DNA of 64,000 bases, from contig CAKQLR010000002.1 in assembly GCA_934254725.1 (NCBI GenBank), forward strand, positions 40,726 to 104,725, in the 5' to 3' direction. This stretch comes from an uncultured Clostridia bacterium (lineage in GTDB: Bacteria; Bacillota; Clostridia; Christensenellales; Borkfalkiaceae). Both the position numbers and the translations under genes were made by a program. Positions 20,233 to 29,058 of the stretch are shown here, piece after piece. Positions within the stretch are counted from its first letter, which is position 1. Each line of letters opens with the position of its first letter. The notes below the pieces were generated by a model that saw nothing but the letters and a program-made list of their open reading frames with translations, had not been told where the DNA came from and made no database searches.

Positions 20233-20631
20233 TTATACTCTGCGGCGTTTGGGCGGGCGGCATCCGTTGTGCGGAATGGGCGATACGTCCTGAATAAGCG
20301 TTACTTCGAGTCCTACGTTAGCAAGAGCGCGGATAGCCGACTCTCTTCCCTGACCGGGACCTTTAACGAATACTTCTACGCTGCGGAGACCGTGCTCCAT
20401 TGCTGCTTTTGCCGCCGTTTCCGAAGCCTGCTGAGCTGCGAACGGAGTGCTTTTTCTCGAACCTCTATAACCGAGAGCACCGGAGCTGCTCTGCGAAAGA
20501 GCGTTTCCGTTCATATCGGTAACGGTTACTATGGTGTTGTTGAAAGAGGATTTGATGTGAACTTGTCCTTTATCAACCTTTTTAATCTCTCTACGTCTTT
20601 TTACGACTCTTTTAGGTGTTGCTGCTGCCAT
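20233..20631 (-). CDS. rpsK: 30S ribosomal protein S11
   Basis: A 132-residue platform protein of the 30S subunit that contacts mRNA near the E site. GQVHIKSSFNNTIVTVTD and the C-terminal PHNGCRPPKRRRV are characteristic. It lies between rpsM and rpsD with short gaps and an AGGAGG ribosome site. Nothing unusual is seen. Confidence 0.98.
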   Translation of the reverse strand: MAAATPKRVVKRRREIKKVDKGQVHIKSSFNNTIVTVTDMNGNALSQSSSGALGYRGSRKSTPFAAQQASETAAKAAMEHGLRSVEVFVKGPGQGRESAIRALANVGLEVTLIQDVSPIPHNGCRPPKRRRV

Positions 20632-20650
20632 AACCTGTTATCCTCCTATC

Positions 20651-21028
20651 TTACTTGGACGCCGTCTTTTTCTTAGCGACGGTACGACGAGGACCTTTTC
20701 TCGTCCTTGCGTTTCTCTTGGAGCTCTGTCCTCTTACGGGCAAACCTCTTCTGTGACGAACACCGCGATAGCATCCGATTTCCATAAGTCTTTTAATGTT
20801 AAGACTCTGTTCGCTTCTGAGTTCGCCTTCTACGCGGATATTGTGATCGATATATTCACGGAGTTTGGATATCTCCGTTTCGGTAAGATCTTTAACTCTG
20901 GTGTCGGGATTAACGCCCGTTGCCTTCAAAATCTTCTTGGATGTGGCGAGACCGATACCGTAAATATACGTCATACCGATTTCCACACGCTTTTCTCTCG
21001 GTAAATCTACACCGGAAATACGAGCCAT
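20651..21028 (-). CDS. rpsM: 30S ribosomal protein S13
   Basis: A 125-residue head protein of the 30S subunit that contacts tRNA and L5. MARISGVDLPREKRVEIGMTYIYGIG and the basic tail RTRKGPRRTVAKKKT are standard. It is preceded by a 91-base spacer after rpmJ, longer than other gaps in the operon, containing a TTTTGCG/CGCAAAA pairing. Confidence 0.98.
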   Translation of the reverse strand: MARISGVDLPREKRVEIGMTYIYGIGLATSKKILKATGVNPDTRVKDLTETEISKLREYIDHNIRVEGELRSEQSLNIKRLMEIGCYRGVRHRRGLPVRGQSSKRNARTRKGPRRTVAKKKTASK

Positions 21029-21119
21029 TGTCTACTTATCCTCCAAAAATAATGATAAATTATATGTTAGTTTTTGCGAAGTGCGCTTGGAATGTCACGC
21101 AATACGCAAAAGAGTGTTT

Positions 21120-21236
21120 TTAGCCCTGTCTTTGCTTATGGCTCTTGTTCTTAGAGCATATAACCATAACCTTGCCTTCTCTTTTGATAATTCTGCATTT
21201 ATCGCACATAGGCTTTACAGACGGTCTTACTTTCAT
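21120..21236 (-). CDS. rpmJ: 50S ribosomal protein L36
   Basis: A 38-residue zinc protein read directly from the sequence: MKVRPSVKPMCDKC... VMVICSKNKSHKQRQG. The four ligands (CxxC, then Cys and His) mark the zinc-dependent C+ form. It is the smallest protein of the superoperon, between infA and rpsM. Confidence 0.97.
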   Translation of the reverse strand: MKVRPSVKPMCDKCRIIKREGKVMVICSKNKSHKQRQG

Positions 21237-21270
21237 TACTGTTTCCTCCGAAAATTATTCTTCTTAAATA

Positions 21271-21492
21271 TCAGGTTTTGCTGCGCCAGGTAATTCTGCC
21301 TTTGGTGAGATCGTACGGGCTCATCGCTATCGTAACCGTATCGCCGGGAATAATCTTGATGTAGTTCATTCTCAGTTTGCCTGAAATGTATGCGGTAATC
21401 ATATGTCCGTTGCTTAATTTCACCTTAAAAGTTGCGTTTGGCAAGGCTTCTACTATCACGCCTTCCGCTTCGATAACTTCGTCTTTAGACAC
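21271..21492 (-). CDS. infA: translation initiation factor IF-1
   Basis: A 73-residue OB-fold protein (EAEGVIVEALPNATFKVKL, GKLRMNYIKIIPGD, RITWR) that occupies the ribosomal A site during initiation. It lies between the KOW protein gene and rpmJ, its usual place in Firmicutes. The gap to the KOW gene is only 16 bases. Confidence 0.97.
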   Translation of the reverse strand: MSKDEVIEAEGVIVEALPNATFKVKLSNGHMITAYISGKLRMNYIKIIPGDTVTIAMSPYDLTKGRITWRSKT

Positions 21493-21508
21493 TTGCTAAC
21501 CTCCGATT

Positions 21509-21775
21509 TTATTTAAGTATGAGTTTGATTTTGTTCCTGAGCGCCCCGTCGGTTATGCCGCCGCAGGCATCTAATAGTTCAGATTCGATTGTTTTGCCGA
21601 TTGGTTCTATATGTTTTACTTTTTTGCGTTTCGGTTTATTTACCGGACGGGTTTTACCGTCGGCAAGCAAAACGTACTCCTCGCTTTCAACCGCTATTAT
21701 CACGGCTACGATGCCTTTATCATGCCCTGCCGTGCTTTTTACAAGCTGACCGCGTTCGTACTGCTTAAGTTCCAT
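21509..21775 (-). CDS. KOW-domain RNA-binding protein (L14e-like)
   Basis: An 88-residue protein with an N-terminal KOW motif (YERGQLVKSTAGHDKGIVAVI) and a basic middle (KPKRKKVKHIEPIG). It is the small L14e-like protein commonly encoded between map and infA in Clostridia and relatives. Ribosome association is inferred from the domain and the neighbours; no function is established. The short 9-base gap after map implies co-translation. Confidence 0.85.
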   Translation of the reverse strand: MELKQYERGQLVKSTAGHDKGIVAVIIAVESEEYVLLADGKTRPVNKPKRKKVKHIEPIGKTIESELLDACGGITDGALRNKIKLILK

Positions 21776-21784
21776 ACAGTCCTC

Positions 21785-22522
21785 TCAAAGCGTGAGAATT
21801 TCTACCCCGTCATCGGTGATGGCAACCGTATTTTCATAGTGGGCGGAAGGCAAACCGTCTTTGGTTTTGCAACTCCAACCGTCAAGCACTACTTCATAGC
21901 CGCCCATGTTTATCATCGGTTCGATTGCAAGCGTCATACCTTTTCTGATTCTGACGCCCGTCCCCGCTTTTCCGAAGTTCGGAACGGACGGATCCTCGTG
22001 CAATTTTCTGCCGACGCCGTGACCGACCATATCGCGCACCACGGAAAATCCGTTTGACTCTGCATGTTTCTGAACAGCAGCGCCTATGTCGCCAATAGTC
22101 GAGCCGACGCATAACCCCTCTATGCCTTTAAAGAAGCACTCGCGGGTTACGTCGATAAGCCTTTTCTTTTCGGGAGATATGCTGCCTACGTAAAAACTCC
22201 TCGCCGCGTCCGCGTGGAAGCCGTTTAAATAAGCCCCTACGTCAACGCTTACGATTTCGTTTTCCTTTATTACTCTGTCCGACGGAAAGCCGTGAACGAC
22301 TTCTTCGTCGATACTTATGCACGTCGTAGCGGGGAATCCGTATAAGCCGAGAAACGACGGCTTAGCCCCGTAGGACGTTATATAATCGTAGGCGATCTTA
22401 TCGAGTTCCTTTGTGGTCATTCCGACTTGTATCCTTTCTTCCAGAAGAAGAAGCAGGTCGCGAATGATTTTACAAGGTTCTCTCATTAAATCAATTTCTT
22501 TTTCAGATTTTACGGTAATCAT
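21785..22522 (-). CDS. map: methionine aminopeptidase, type I
   Basis: A 245-residue pita-bread metalloprotease that removes the initiator Met. The five metal ligands are visible in order: two Asp (SVDVGAYLNGFHADAARS), His (VGHGVGRKLHE), Glu (AIEPMINMG) and Glu (YENTVAI). No N-terminal zinc-finger extension is present. The ATG overlaps the adk stop by four bases. Confidence 0.97.
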   Translation of the reverse strand: MITVKSEKEIDLMREPCKIIRDLLLLLEERIQVGMTTKELDKIAYDYITSYGAKPSFLGLYGFPATTCISIDEEVVHGFPSDRVIKENEIVSVDVGAYLNGFHADAARSFYVGSISPEKKRLIDVTRECFFKGIEGLCVGSTIGDIGAAVQKHAESNGFSVVRDMVGHGVGRKLHEDPSVPNFGKAGTGVRIRKGMTLAIEPMINMGGYEVVLDGWSCKTKDGLPSAHYENTVAITDDGVEILTL

Positions 22523-23145
22523 AAACTACTTAGCACCTTTTCTACATCGGCGAATACTTCGTCCTGTTTTTGATTTCCGTCAACCGTCTTTAAAAGGTTT
22601 TTCTTTGAATAAAAATCTATAAGCGGTTGAGTTTGTTTTCGGTAAACGTTAAGCCTTTCGGCTACCGTTTCCTCGTTGTCGTCCGCACGCTGATAGAGGT
22701 TCTCGCCGCATTTAGCGCAAGTGTTCCTGCCCTCTAATGTGCTGACGTGGTAAGATTCTCCGCAGCCGCTGCATACCCTTCTGCCCGTAAGTCTGTCCGA
22801 CAGCCTGTCGAGCGGAACGTCAACGTCTAAAACGACGTCTATTGGAGCGATGTTTAAGAGTTGCTCTGCCTGATATACGTTTCTCGGAAATCCGTCCAGA
22901 ATAAATCCGTTTTTGCAATCGTCCTCCGCAAGGCGGTTTTTAACGATTTCTACGGTAACTTCGTCCGGAACGAACTGACCTTTGTCGATATATGACTGAG
23001 CGATAACCCCGATAGGAGTTTTCTCTTTGATATTCTTCCTGAAAATATCACCCGTGGAGATATGTGGTATCTTGTATTTTTCCGCGATTTTCACCGCCTG
23101 AGTGCCTTTACCCGCACCGGGAGCACCCAACAATACTAATTTCAT
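22519..23145 (-). CDS. adk: adenylate kinase with zinc-binding lid
   Basis: A 208-residue nucleotide kinase with Walker A GAPGAGKGTQ, FILDGFPRNVYQAE and a LID domain carrying CSGC and CAKC pairs that bind zinc, as in many Gram-positive enzymes. It is in its usual place between secY and map. Confidence 0.97.
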   Translation of the reverse strand: MKLVLLGAPGAGKGTQAVKIAEKYKIPHISTGDIFRKNIKEKTPIGVIAQSYIDKGQFVPDEVTVEIVKNRLAEDDCKNGFILDGFPRNVYQAEQLLNIAPIDVVLDVDVPLDRLSDRLTGRRVCSGCGESYHVSTLEGRNTCAKCGENLYQRADDNEETVAERLNVYRKQTQPLIDFYSKKNLLKTVDGNQKQDEVFADVEKVLSSL

Positions 23146-23193
23146 TTTTTTATTTTAGGGGGAAGGGGTTATCCTTCCCCCCGATTTCAGTTC

Positions 23194-24555
23194 TTACTTA
23201 AGGAAACCTTTGTAGTTCTTCATCATTATCTGAGACTCGAGTGCGGTATTGAACTCAAGTGCTACGGATACGACGATCAAAAGTCCCGTTGCGCTGAACA
23301 CGCCCGTGCCTGCCGTCGAAGAAATCGCGTTGAATACGATAGACGGAATGAGCGCTACGAGCGCAAGATAGATTGCGCCGAAAAGCGTGATCCTGTTGTT
23401 TACTCTTCTGAGATACTCTGCGGTGGGCTTGCCGGGTCTGATACCTGGAATAAACCCGCCGTTGGACTGAATGCTCTTGGAGATGTCGTCCGGATTGAAC
23501 TGTATCTGCGCATAGAAGAATGCGAAGAAGAGTATGAGCAAGCAAAGTGCTATGGAATACCAAGGATAAGGCGAGGTAGATCCCATAAAAGACCTCCACC
23601 AGCCATAAGCGTCCGAATTGGGCCAGAACATATTCATTATAAGTTCGGGGAAGCTTAAGATGGAGAAAGCGAATATAAGGGGCATAACGCCGTTCGCGCT
23701 GATCTTGATGGGTATAGAAGTCGACTGACCGCCGTACATCTTTCTGCCCTTTACCTGTTTCGCGTACTGAACGGGGATTTTCCTTTCCGCAAGGTCAACC
23801 CAAACGATGCCGCCGAATACGAGAATTATTGCTACAAGGTAAATGAGCAACGTGAAGAAGTGGCTGGGATCAAAACCGGAAGAAACCCAGGTTTCAATCA
23901 TCGAAACGAGTCCCTGACCTGCAGTTGCGATAATACCGGCGAAGATAAGCATCGAAATGCCGTTGGAAACGCCGTAATCGGTAATTCTTTCGCCAATCCA
24001 CATCGTTATGCAAGTACCGCCGGTGAACGTAACGATTACCGTGATATATGCAAGAACGTTTGCAAACCAACCTAAAGTTTCATATCCGAGAATGAAATTC
24101 AACGGAAGGAAAGTTCTGTCGGTAGGTCTTGTAGCGGGGCAGAATTCGCTGTTATAGCTTACGAGTATTGCAACAGACTGTATAACCGCGAGAAGCAACG
24201 TTATATATCTGGTGTACTGAGCTATCTTCTTTCTGCCTTCTTCTCCCTGCTTGGAAAGATTTTCCAAAGCGGGGATTGCTACGCAGAGAAGCTGAAGTAT
24301 AATCGACGCATTGATGTAAGGTCCGATACCCATTGCGAACAGCGAGCCGTATTGAAGCGCGCCGCCGGTCATCATACTCATAATGTTAAGATACGAAAGA
24401 CCTGTACCTCCGTTAAGTGCGTCCTGCCAGATGCCTGCTACGCCCGGAACGGGAATATAGCAGCCGAGCCTGTAAACGAACAACAAAGCGAGAGTTATCC
24501 AGATTTTAACACGTATCTCTTTTACTTTGAATGCGTTTTTTAACGTTTCGAACAT
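23194..24555 (-). CDS. secY: protein translocase subunit SecY
   Basis: A 453-residue ten-helix channel protein. The start at 24555 (MFETLKNAFKVKEIR) is preceded by AGGAGG; an upstream in-frame GTG would overlap that site. The plug helix region and PFYINASI-type segment GIGPYINASIILQLL are clear, as is the cytosolic loop GIRPGKPTAEYLRRV. It follows rplO by 11 bases. No secE or secG is in the window. Confidence 0.97.
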   Translation of the reverse strand: MFETLKNAFKVKEIRVKIWITLALLFVYRLGCYIPVPGVAGIWQDALNGGTGLSYLNIMSMMTGGALQYGSLFAMGIGPYINASIILQLLCVAIPALENLSKQGEEGRKKIAQYTRYITLLLAVIQSVAILVSYNSEFCPATRPTDRTFLPLNFILGYETLGWFANVLAYITVIVTFTGGTCITMWIGERITDYGVSNGISMLIFAGIIATAGQGLVSMIETWVSSGFDPSHFFTLLIYLVAIILVFGGIVWVDLAERKIPVQYAKQVKGRKMYGGQSTSIPIKISANGVMPLIFAFSILSFPELIMNMFWPNSDAYGWWRSFMGSTSPYPWYSIALCLLILFFAFFYAQIQFNPDDISKSIQSNGGFIPGIRPGKPTAEYLRRVNNRITLFGAIYLALVALIPSIVFNAISSTAGTGVFSATGLLIVVSVALEFNTALESQIMMKNYKGFLK

Positions 24556-24566
24556 ATTGGCCTCCT

Positions 24567-25028
24567 TTATTCGGGATCGCCACAAATAAGTTCTGCTTTA
24601 CCGCCGGCTTTCTCTATTGCTTCCTTTGCGGACGCCGAGAATTTATCTGCCCTTACGGTAAGCGCAACGTTAAGTTCGCCATTCCCCAATACCTTTAAGC
24701 CTGCAGCATTTTTAACGGTTTTGATTAAACCGCGCGTCCAGAGTTCTTCGTAATCTACTACCGAACCTGCTTCGAACGCATTTAACGTTTCAAGGTTTAC
24801 TACTGCGTAAACAACCTTGAAGTGATTGTTGAAACCTCTCTTAGGTACACGTCTGGTGAGGGGCATCTGTCCGCCTTCAAATCCGGGACGAACGCCACCG
24901 CCGCTTCTTGCCCACTGACCTTTATGACCTTTACCGCTGGTCTTGCCGAGTCCGGAGCCGATACCTCTGCCGAGTCTTTTCTTGGAAGTTGTAGCACCTA
25001 TAGCGGGCTGTAATGTCTGAATTCTCAT
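24567..25028 (-). CDS. rplO: 50S ribosomal protein L15
   Basis: A 153-residue late-assembly 50S protein with the Gly/Arg/Lys-rich N-terminus (KRLGRGIGSGLGKTSGKGHKG) and the C-terminal LTVRADKFSASAKEAIEKAGG. It lies between rpmD and secY. Confidence 0.97.
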   Translation of the reverse strand: MRIQTLQPAIGATTSKKRLGRGIGSGLGKTSGKGHKGQWARSGGGVRPGFEGGQMPLTRRVPKRGFNNHFKVVYAVVNLETLNAFEAGSVVDYEELWTRGLIKTVKNAAGLKVLGNGELNVALTVRADKFSASAKEAIEKAGGKAELICGDPE

Positions 25029-25041
25029 ATCTGCACCTTCC

Positions 25042-25221
25042 TTATACTCTCTCGGTCTTTACGAGGTGAATTACCTTTGCAATCATACCCTGAGTGCAAG
25101 CGTTATCCTCGTGTTCAACCGTTTGACCTATTTTTTTGAGTCCGAGAGCGGCTACAGTGTCTTTATGACATTTAAGCGCTCCGATTGTGCTTTTTACAAG
25201 CGTTACTTTAATTTTTGCCAT
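25042..25221 (-). CDS. rpmD: 50S ribosomal protein L30
   Basis: A 59-residue protein read by eye: MAKIKVTLVKSTIGALKC... then LGLKKIGQTV and a C-terminal VIHLVKTERV. This is the compact bacterial L30. It sits between rpsE and rplO with ribosome sites on both sides. Confidence 0.95.
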   Translation of the reverse strand: MAKIKVTLVKSTIGALKCHKDTVAALGLKKIGQTVEHEDNACTQGMIAKVIHLVKTERV

Positions 25222-25236
25222 ATCTGTCTCTCCTTA

Positions 25237-25755
25237 TCAGCCCTGAATTTCTTCTACGGTTTTTCCGCGGAGAGCGGCAACCTGTTCAGCGGTTTTAAGG
25301 GACTGCAATCCTGCGATTGCCGCCTTAACCATGTTGATCGGGTTGTTAGTGCCGTGAGATTTGGTTCTTACGTTTTTAATTCCGCAAGCTTCCATTACCG
25401 AACGAACGGGGCCGCCGGCGATAACGCCGGTACCTTCTTCAGCGGGCATCATCAAAATGCAACCTCTGCCGAATTTTCCGGTAACTTCGTGGGGAATAGT
25501 TGTTCCGAGCATAGCGATGGGCGCCATGTTCTTCTTTGCCTGTACGGTAGCCTTCTCGATAGCTTCGGGAACTTCTTTGGCTTTACCCATACCGCAACCG
25601 ACTTTGCCGTTTTCGTCGCCGATAACTACGAGTGCGGAGAAACGCATAATGCGTCCGCCCTTAACAACCTTGGTTATACGGTTTACGGCTATCAGCTTTT
25701 TATTGAGACCGTCGTTTTCTTCGGGTCTTCTCTGAGGTCTGTTATCTCTTGCCAT
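25237..25755 (-). CDS. rpsE: 30S ribosomal protein S5
   Basis: A 172-residue protein at the mRNA entry, with the double-stranded RNA-binding-like N-domain (LIAVNRITKVVKGGRIMRF) and GCGMGKAKEVPEAIEKA. S5 mutations affect decoding accuracy and spectinomycin response in model bacteria; the sensitive loop shows no obvious resistance change. Confidence 0.98.
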   Translation of the reverse strand: MARDNRPQRRPEENDGLNKKLIAVNRITKVVKGGRIMRFSALVVIGDENGKVGCGMGKAKEVPEAIEKATVQAKKNMAPIAMLGTTIPHEVTGKFGRGCILMMPAEEGTGVIAGGPVRSVMEACGIKNVRTKSHGTNNPINMVKAAIAGLQSLKTAEQVAALRGKTVEEIQG

Positions 25756-25770
25756 TGTCGTTTCCTCCTG

Positions 25771-26139
25771 TTAGAATTTAAGGCCGGCTTCTCTTGCGCC
25801 GTCCGCCAGACTGCTTACTCTGCCTGTGTAGATGTAGCCGCCTCTGTCGAAAACAACGGTTTCAATACCCTTGGCAAGTGCCTTCTTCGCTAATTCCGCG
25901 CCGACGATTTTAGCAGCTTCGCTCTTGGTTTTACCCTTTACGAGTGCAGCTATGTCTTTTTCGACGGTAGAAGCCGCAACAAGAGTTTTGCCTGCTACGT
26001 CGTCGATTATCTGCGCATAAATGTGCGATAAACTTCTGTATACGCTGAGTCTCGGCATTTCGGGAGTACCTGATATTTTAGCCCTGACTCTTGCATGTCT
26101 TTTTACTCTGTCTGCATTTTTATCTAATTTGCTAATCAT
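25771..26139 (-). CDS. rplR: 50S ribosomal protein L18
   Basis: A 122-residue 5S rRNA-binding protein (PRLSVYRSLSHIYAQIIDD, FDRGGYIYTGRVSSLADGAREAG-type C-terminus). It is located between rplF and rpsE as usual. Confidence 0.98.
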   Translation of the reverse strand: MISKLDKNADRVKRHARVRAKISGTPEMPRLSVYRSLSHIYAQIIDDVAGKTLVAASTVEKDIAALVKGKTKSEAAKIVGAELAKKALAKGIETVVFDRGGYIYTGRVSSLADGAREAGLKF

Positions 26140-26154
26140 ATCTTAAACTCCTTT

Positions 26155-26694
26155 TTACTTACCTGCCGTCTTGCCTTCCTTACGTTCGATAACTTCGTCT
26201 TTATAACGAATTCCGTATCCGTGGTAAGGTTCGGGCAATCTTATAGCCCTGATGGAAGCGGCGGTCTGGCCGACTGCTACTTTATCGATACCCTTAACGC
26301 TGATTTCGGTCTGCGAGGGGCAATCGAAAGTGATGCCTTCTACGGCTGCGATTTCAACGGGATGGCTGAAACCTACGTTCAATACAAGACCTGCGCCCTG
26401 CTTCTGAACTTTCCAACCTACACCGTTTACTACGAGTACTTTCTCGTATCCGTCCGTAACGCCCTTTACCATATTGTGAAGAAGCGCTCTGTACAAGCCG
26501 TGTTTAGCTTTCGTTTCTTTGAGTTCGTCCGCTCTCGTAAGATGAGCGACGTTACCTTCAACCGTGATGGTTATCTTCGGATCGTAATCCTGAGTAAGAG
26601 TTCCCTTAGGTCCTTTTACTACGAATTCGTTTGCCTTAACCTCTACGGTTACGCCTGCGGGGAGGGTTACCGGAGCTCTACCAATTCTTGACAT
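26155..26694 (-). CDS. rplF: 50S ribosomal protein L6
   Basis: A 179-residue two-domain protein near the factor-binding site (MSRIGRAPVTLPAGV, LPEPYHGYGIRYKDEVI). Normal length and position between rpsH and rplR. Confidence 0.98.
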   Translation of the reverse strand: MSRIGRAPVTLPAGVTVEVKANEFVVKGPKGTLTQDYDPKITITVEGNVAHLTRADELKETKAKHGLYRALLHNMVKGVTDGYEKVLVVNGVGWKVQKQGAGLVLNVGFSHPVEIAAVEGITFDCPSQTEISVKGIDKVAVGQTAASIRAIRLPEPYHGYGIRYKDEVIERKEGKTAGK

Positions 26695-26708
26695 AATTCC
26701 GTACCTCC

Positions 26709-27101
26709 TTACCAGACATAAGCGAGCACTTCGCCGCCGAGGCCTGCTTTTCTCGCTTGTTTATCGGTCATGATTCCCTTAGAAGTAGATATTATAGCAA
26801 TTCCGAGTCCGCCGAGTACTTTCGGAAGATCTTCGCAATTAGAATAAATTCTAAGACCGGGTTTAGATACTCTCTTGAGACCGGATATAACCTTTTCGCC
26901 GTGCGCGCCGTACTTAAGGGTGATAACAATCTTGCCCTGTACGCCGTCTTCCGCTACGTCGTAACCAGAAATAAAGCCTTCTTCGAGGAGTATTCTTGCT
27001 AATTCTTTCTTTACGTTGGAAGCGGGAACTTCTACCGCCTCATGCTTCGCGATAAGGGCGTTGCGCACTCTCGTAAGCATATCTGCAATTACGTCTGTCA
27101 T
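26709..27101 (-). CDS. rpsH: 30S ribosomal protein S8
   Basis: A 130-residue central-domain assembly protein (DVIADMLTRVRNA, GIAIISTSKGIMTDKQARKA). In E. coli S8 represses the spc operon by binding its mRNA near rplE; a similar site was not identified here. Confidence 0.98.
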   Translation of the reverse strand: MTDVIADMLTRVRNALIAKHEAVEVPASNVKKELARILLEEGFISGYDVAEDGVQGKIVITLKYGAHGEKVISGLKRVSKPGLRIYSNCEDLPKVLGGLGIAIISTSKGIMTDKQARKAGLGGEVLAYVW

Positions 27102-27117
27102 ATGCCTTTACCTCCTA

Positions 27118-27303
27118 TTACCAACTTGCTTTCTTTACGCCGGGAATCTGTCCTTTGTAAGCCAGATTTCTGAAGCAGATACGGCAGATACCGTATTTGC
27201 GAAGAACCGCGTGGGGACGTCCGCAAATGCTGCATCTCGTATAAGCTCTGGTAGAGTATTTAGGGGTTTTCTGCTGTTTATTTATCATCGCTTTCTTAGC
27301 CAT
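27118..27303 (-). CDS. rpsN: 30S ribosomal protein S14, zinc (type Z) form
   Basis: A 61-residue S14 with a zinc site (CSICGRPH... CRICF), the short C+ type (also called rpsZ). Bacteria with zinc shortage often carry a second, longer copy elsewhere; none is in the window. It lies between rplE and rpsH. Confidence 0.97.
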   Translation of the reverse strand: MAKKAMINKQQKTPKYSTRAYTRCSICGRPHAVLRKYGICRICFRNLAYKGQIPGVKKASW

Positions 27304-27323
27304 AATTATACTCTCCTTAAACC

Positions 27324-27926
27324 TTATGCTTTAAAAGGCATTCCGAGTGCTTTGAGCAACTCTCTCGCTTCTTCGTCCGTGTTTGCGGTGGTTACAAAGC
27401 AAATGTCGAAGCCTCTGATCTTTTCAACCTGATCGTAAGAAATTTCAGGGAAAATTAACTGTTCTTTAACGCCCATTGCGTAGTTTCCTCTGCCGTCGAA
27501 GGACTTGCTGGGTACACCCTTGAAGTCTCTTACTCTCGGAAGAGCGATAGATACGAACTTATCGAAGAAATCATACATACGATCGTTTCTGAGCGTTACT
27601 TTGATACCTACGTTCATACCCTGTCTTACCTTGAAGTTTGCAACAGATTTCTTAGCTTTGGTAAGAACGGGTTTCTGACCTGCTATCTGTTTCATTTCTT
27701 CCTGAACAAGCTGAACGCTTTTTGCGTTATCCTTGCAGTCGCCGAGTCCCGTGTTAAGAGTTATCTTGACGAGCTTGGGAACCTGATTTACGTTAGTGTA
27801 GTTAAAACGCTTGATGAGATAAGGAACTACTTCCTCAAGATAACGTTGCTTAACTCTGCTTACGTATTTGGGGGCGTTCTGATCGGTTGCAACTTCCTTA
27901 GCAACCTGATTCTCTTTTTTAGCCAT
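27324..27926 (-). CDS. rplE: 50S ribosomal protein L5
   Basis: A 200-residue 5S rRNA-binding protein of the central protuberance (NTGLGDCKDNAKS, RGNYAMGVKEQLIFPEI). It is about 20 residues longer than typical because of a hydrophilic N-terminal extension before RYLEEVVPYL. Confidence 0.97.
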   Translation of the reverse strand: MAKKENQVAKEVATDQNAPKYVSRVKQRYLEEVVPYLIKRFNYTNVNQVPKLVKITLNTGLGDCKDNAKSVQLVQEEMKQIAGQKPVLTKAKKSVANFKVRQGMNVGIKVTLRNDRMYDFFDKFVSIALPRVRDFKGVPSKSFDGRGNYAMGVKEQLIFPEISYDQVEKIRGFDICFVTTANTDEEARELLKALGMPFKA

Positions 27927-27944
27927 TTGTATTAGTCCTCCATA

Positions 27945-28391
27945 TTATTCGGCGTCTGTAGCCTTGGCTTTCTTTTCGGTTTTGGCTTTAGTAGCGGTTT
28001 TAGCTTTTGCAGCCGTTTTCTTTGCAGCTTTCTTTTCTTCTGCCGCAGCCGCTTTTTCTGCTTTCTTCGTTGCGGGTTTAATCGCGTCGAGGTTTGTTCC
28101 GCACTTAGCGCAAGCTCTGAACTTCTTTTCGCCTTCGGTGTTATAGTGAACTCTTACACCCTTGTTGCACTTGGGGCAGAATACCATAACGTTGGAAGCA
28201 TCGATAGGTCCGGACTGCTGTTTGATTGCGCTTACTTCGCCCTGACGGCGAGCTTTCGAGTGCTTTTTCTGTACGTTTACTCCGTCAACTACTACTCTGT
28301 TGCTCTTGGGGTCGGCGGATAAAACCTTACCTGTTTTGCCGGCGTCTTTTCCGGTTACTACATATACGGTGTCGTTCTTTTTAACCTTCAT
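27945..28391 (-). CDS. rplX: 50S ribosomal protein L24 with Lys/Ala-rich tail
   Basis: The first ~105 residues are a standard L24, an early 50S assembly protein: KOW motif (VTGKDAGKTGKVL) and a CPKC/CAKC pair. A further ~40 residues made almost only of Lys, Ala, Thr and Glu extend the C-terminus to 148. The tail is low-complexity and may lie along rRNA at the tunnel exit; that is inference. Confidence 0.96.
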   Translation of the reverse strand: MKVKKNDTVYVVTGKDAGKTGKVLSADPKSNRVVVDGVNVQKKHSKARRQGEVSAIKQQSGPIDASNVMVFCPKCNKGVRVHYNTEGEKKFRACAKCGTNLDAIKPATKKAEKAAAAEEKKAAKKTAAKAKTATKAKTEKKAKATDAE

Positions 28392-28405
28392 ATTATCCGT
28401 CCTCC

Positions 28406-28774
28406 TTAAAGAACTTCGGGCGCAAGGGAGATAATTCTCATGTAGTCCTTGTCGCGAAGCTCTCTCGCAACGGGCCCGAAGATACGGGTTCCGCGCGGCT
28501 GTTTCTGATTGTCTATGATAACGGCAGCGTTATCGTCGAATCTGATATGCGTGCCGTCGGGTCTTCTGAGACCCTTGCTGCTTCTTACTATAACGGCTTT
28601 TACAACGTCGCCTTTCTTAACTGCGCCGCCGGGAGTAGCCGTTTTAACGCTGGCAACTATAACGTCGCCGATGTTGCCGGATTTTCTGAAAGAACCGCCG
28701 AGAACTCTGATGCACATCAATTCTTTTGCGCCGGAGTTATCTGCAGCTTTTAATCTTGTCTGCGGTTGTATCAT
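28406..28774 (-). CDS. rplN: 50S ribosomal protein L14
   Basis: A 122-residue interface protein (MIQPQTRLKAADNSGAKEL, IFGPVARELRDKDYMRIISLAPEVL-type end). It contacts helix 14 of 16S rRNA and is the binding site of the silencing factor RsfS, whose gene is also in this window (52.5 kb). Confidence 0.98.
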   Translation of the reverse strand: MIQPQTRLKAADNSGAKELMCIRVLGGSFRKSGNIGDVIVASVKTATPGGAVKKGDVVKAVIVRSSKGLRRPDGTHIRFDDNAAVIIDNQKQPRGTRIFGPVARELRDKDYMRIISLAPEVL

Positions 28775-28788
28775 TGTACGGTCCCTCC

Positions 28789-29043
28789 TTATTTAGCCTT
28801 TTCGATTACTTCGGCAACGCGCCAATTCTTATCCTTGCTGAGCTTACGGGTTTCGACAAGCAAAACCTTATCGCCTACGCCGCAAGTATTAGCTTCGTCG
28901 TGAGCCTTAAATCTTTTGGTTTTCTTTATGGTTTTTTTGTAGAGCGGGTGTTTATATCTTTCTTCTACTGCAACGACAACGGTCTTATCCATTTTGTCGG
29001 AAACAACGAAGCCAACTCTTTCTTTTCTTAAATTTCTTTCCAT
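28789..29043 (-). CDS. rpsQ: 30S ribosomal protein S17
   Basis: An 84-residue OB-fold assembly protein (GFVVSDKMDKTVVVAVE, HPLYKKTIKKTKRFKAHDE). It lies between rpmC and rplN with no anomaly. Confidence 0.97.
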   Translation of the reverse strand: MERNLRKERVGFVVSDKMDKTVVVAVEERYKHPLYKKTIKKTKRFKAHDEANTCGVGDKVLLVETRKLSKDKNWRVAEVIEKAK

Positions 29044-29058
29044 TACGAGTTCCTCCGA

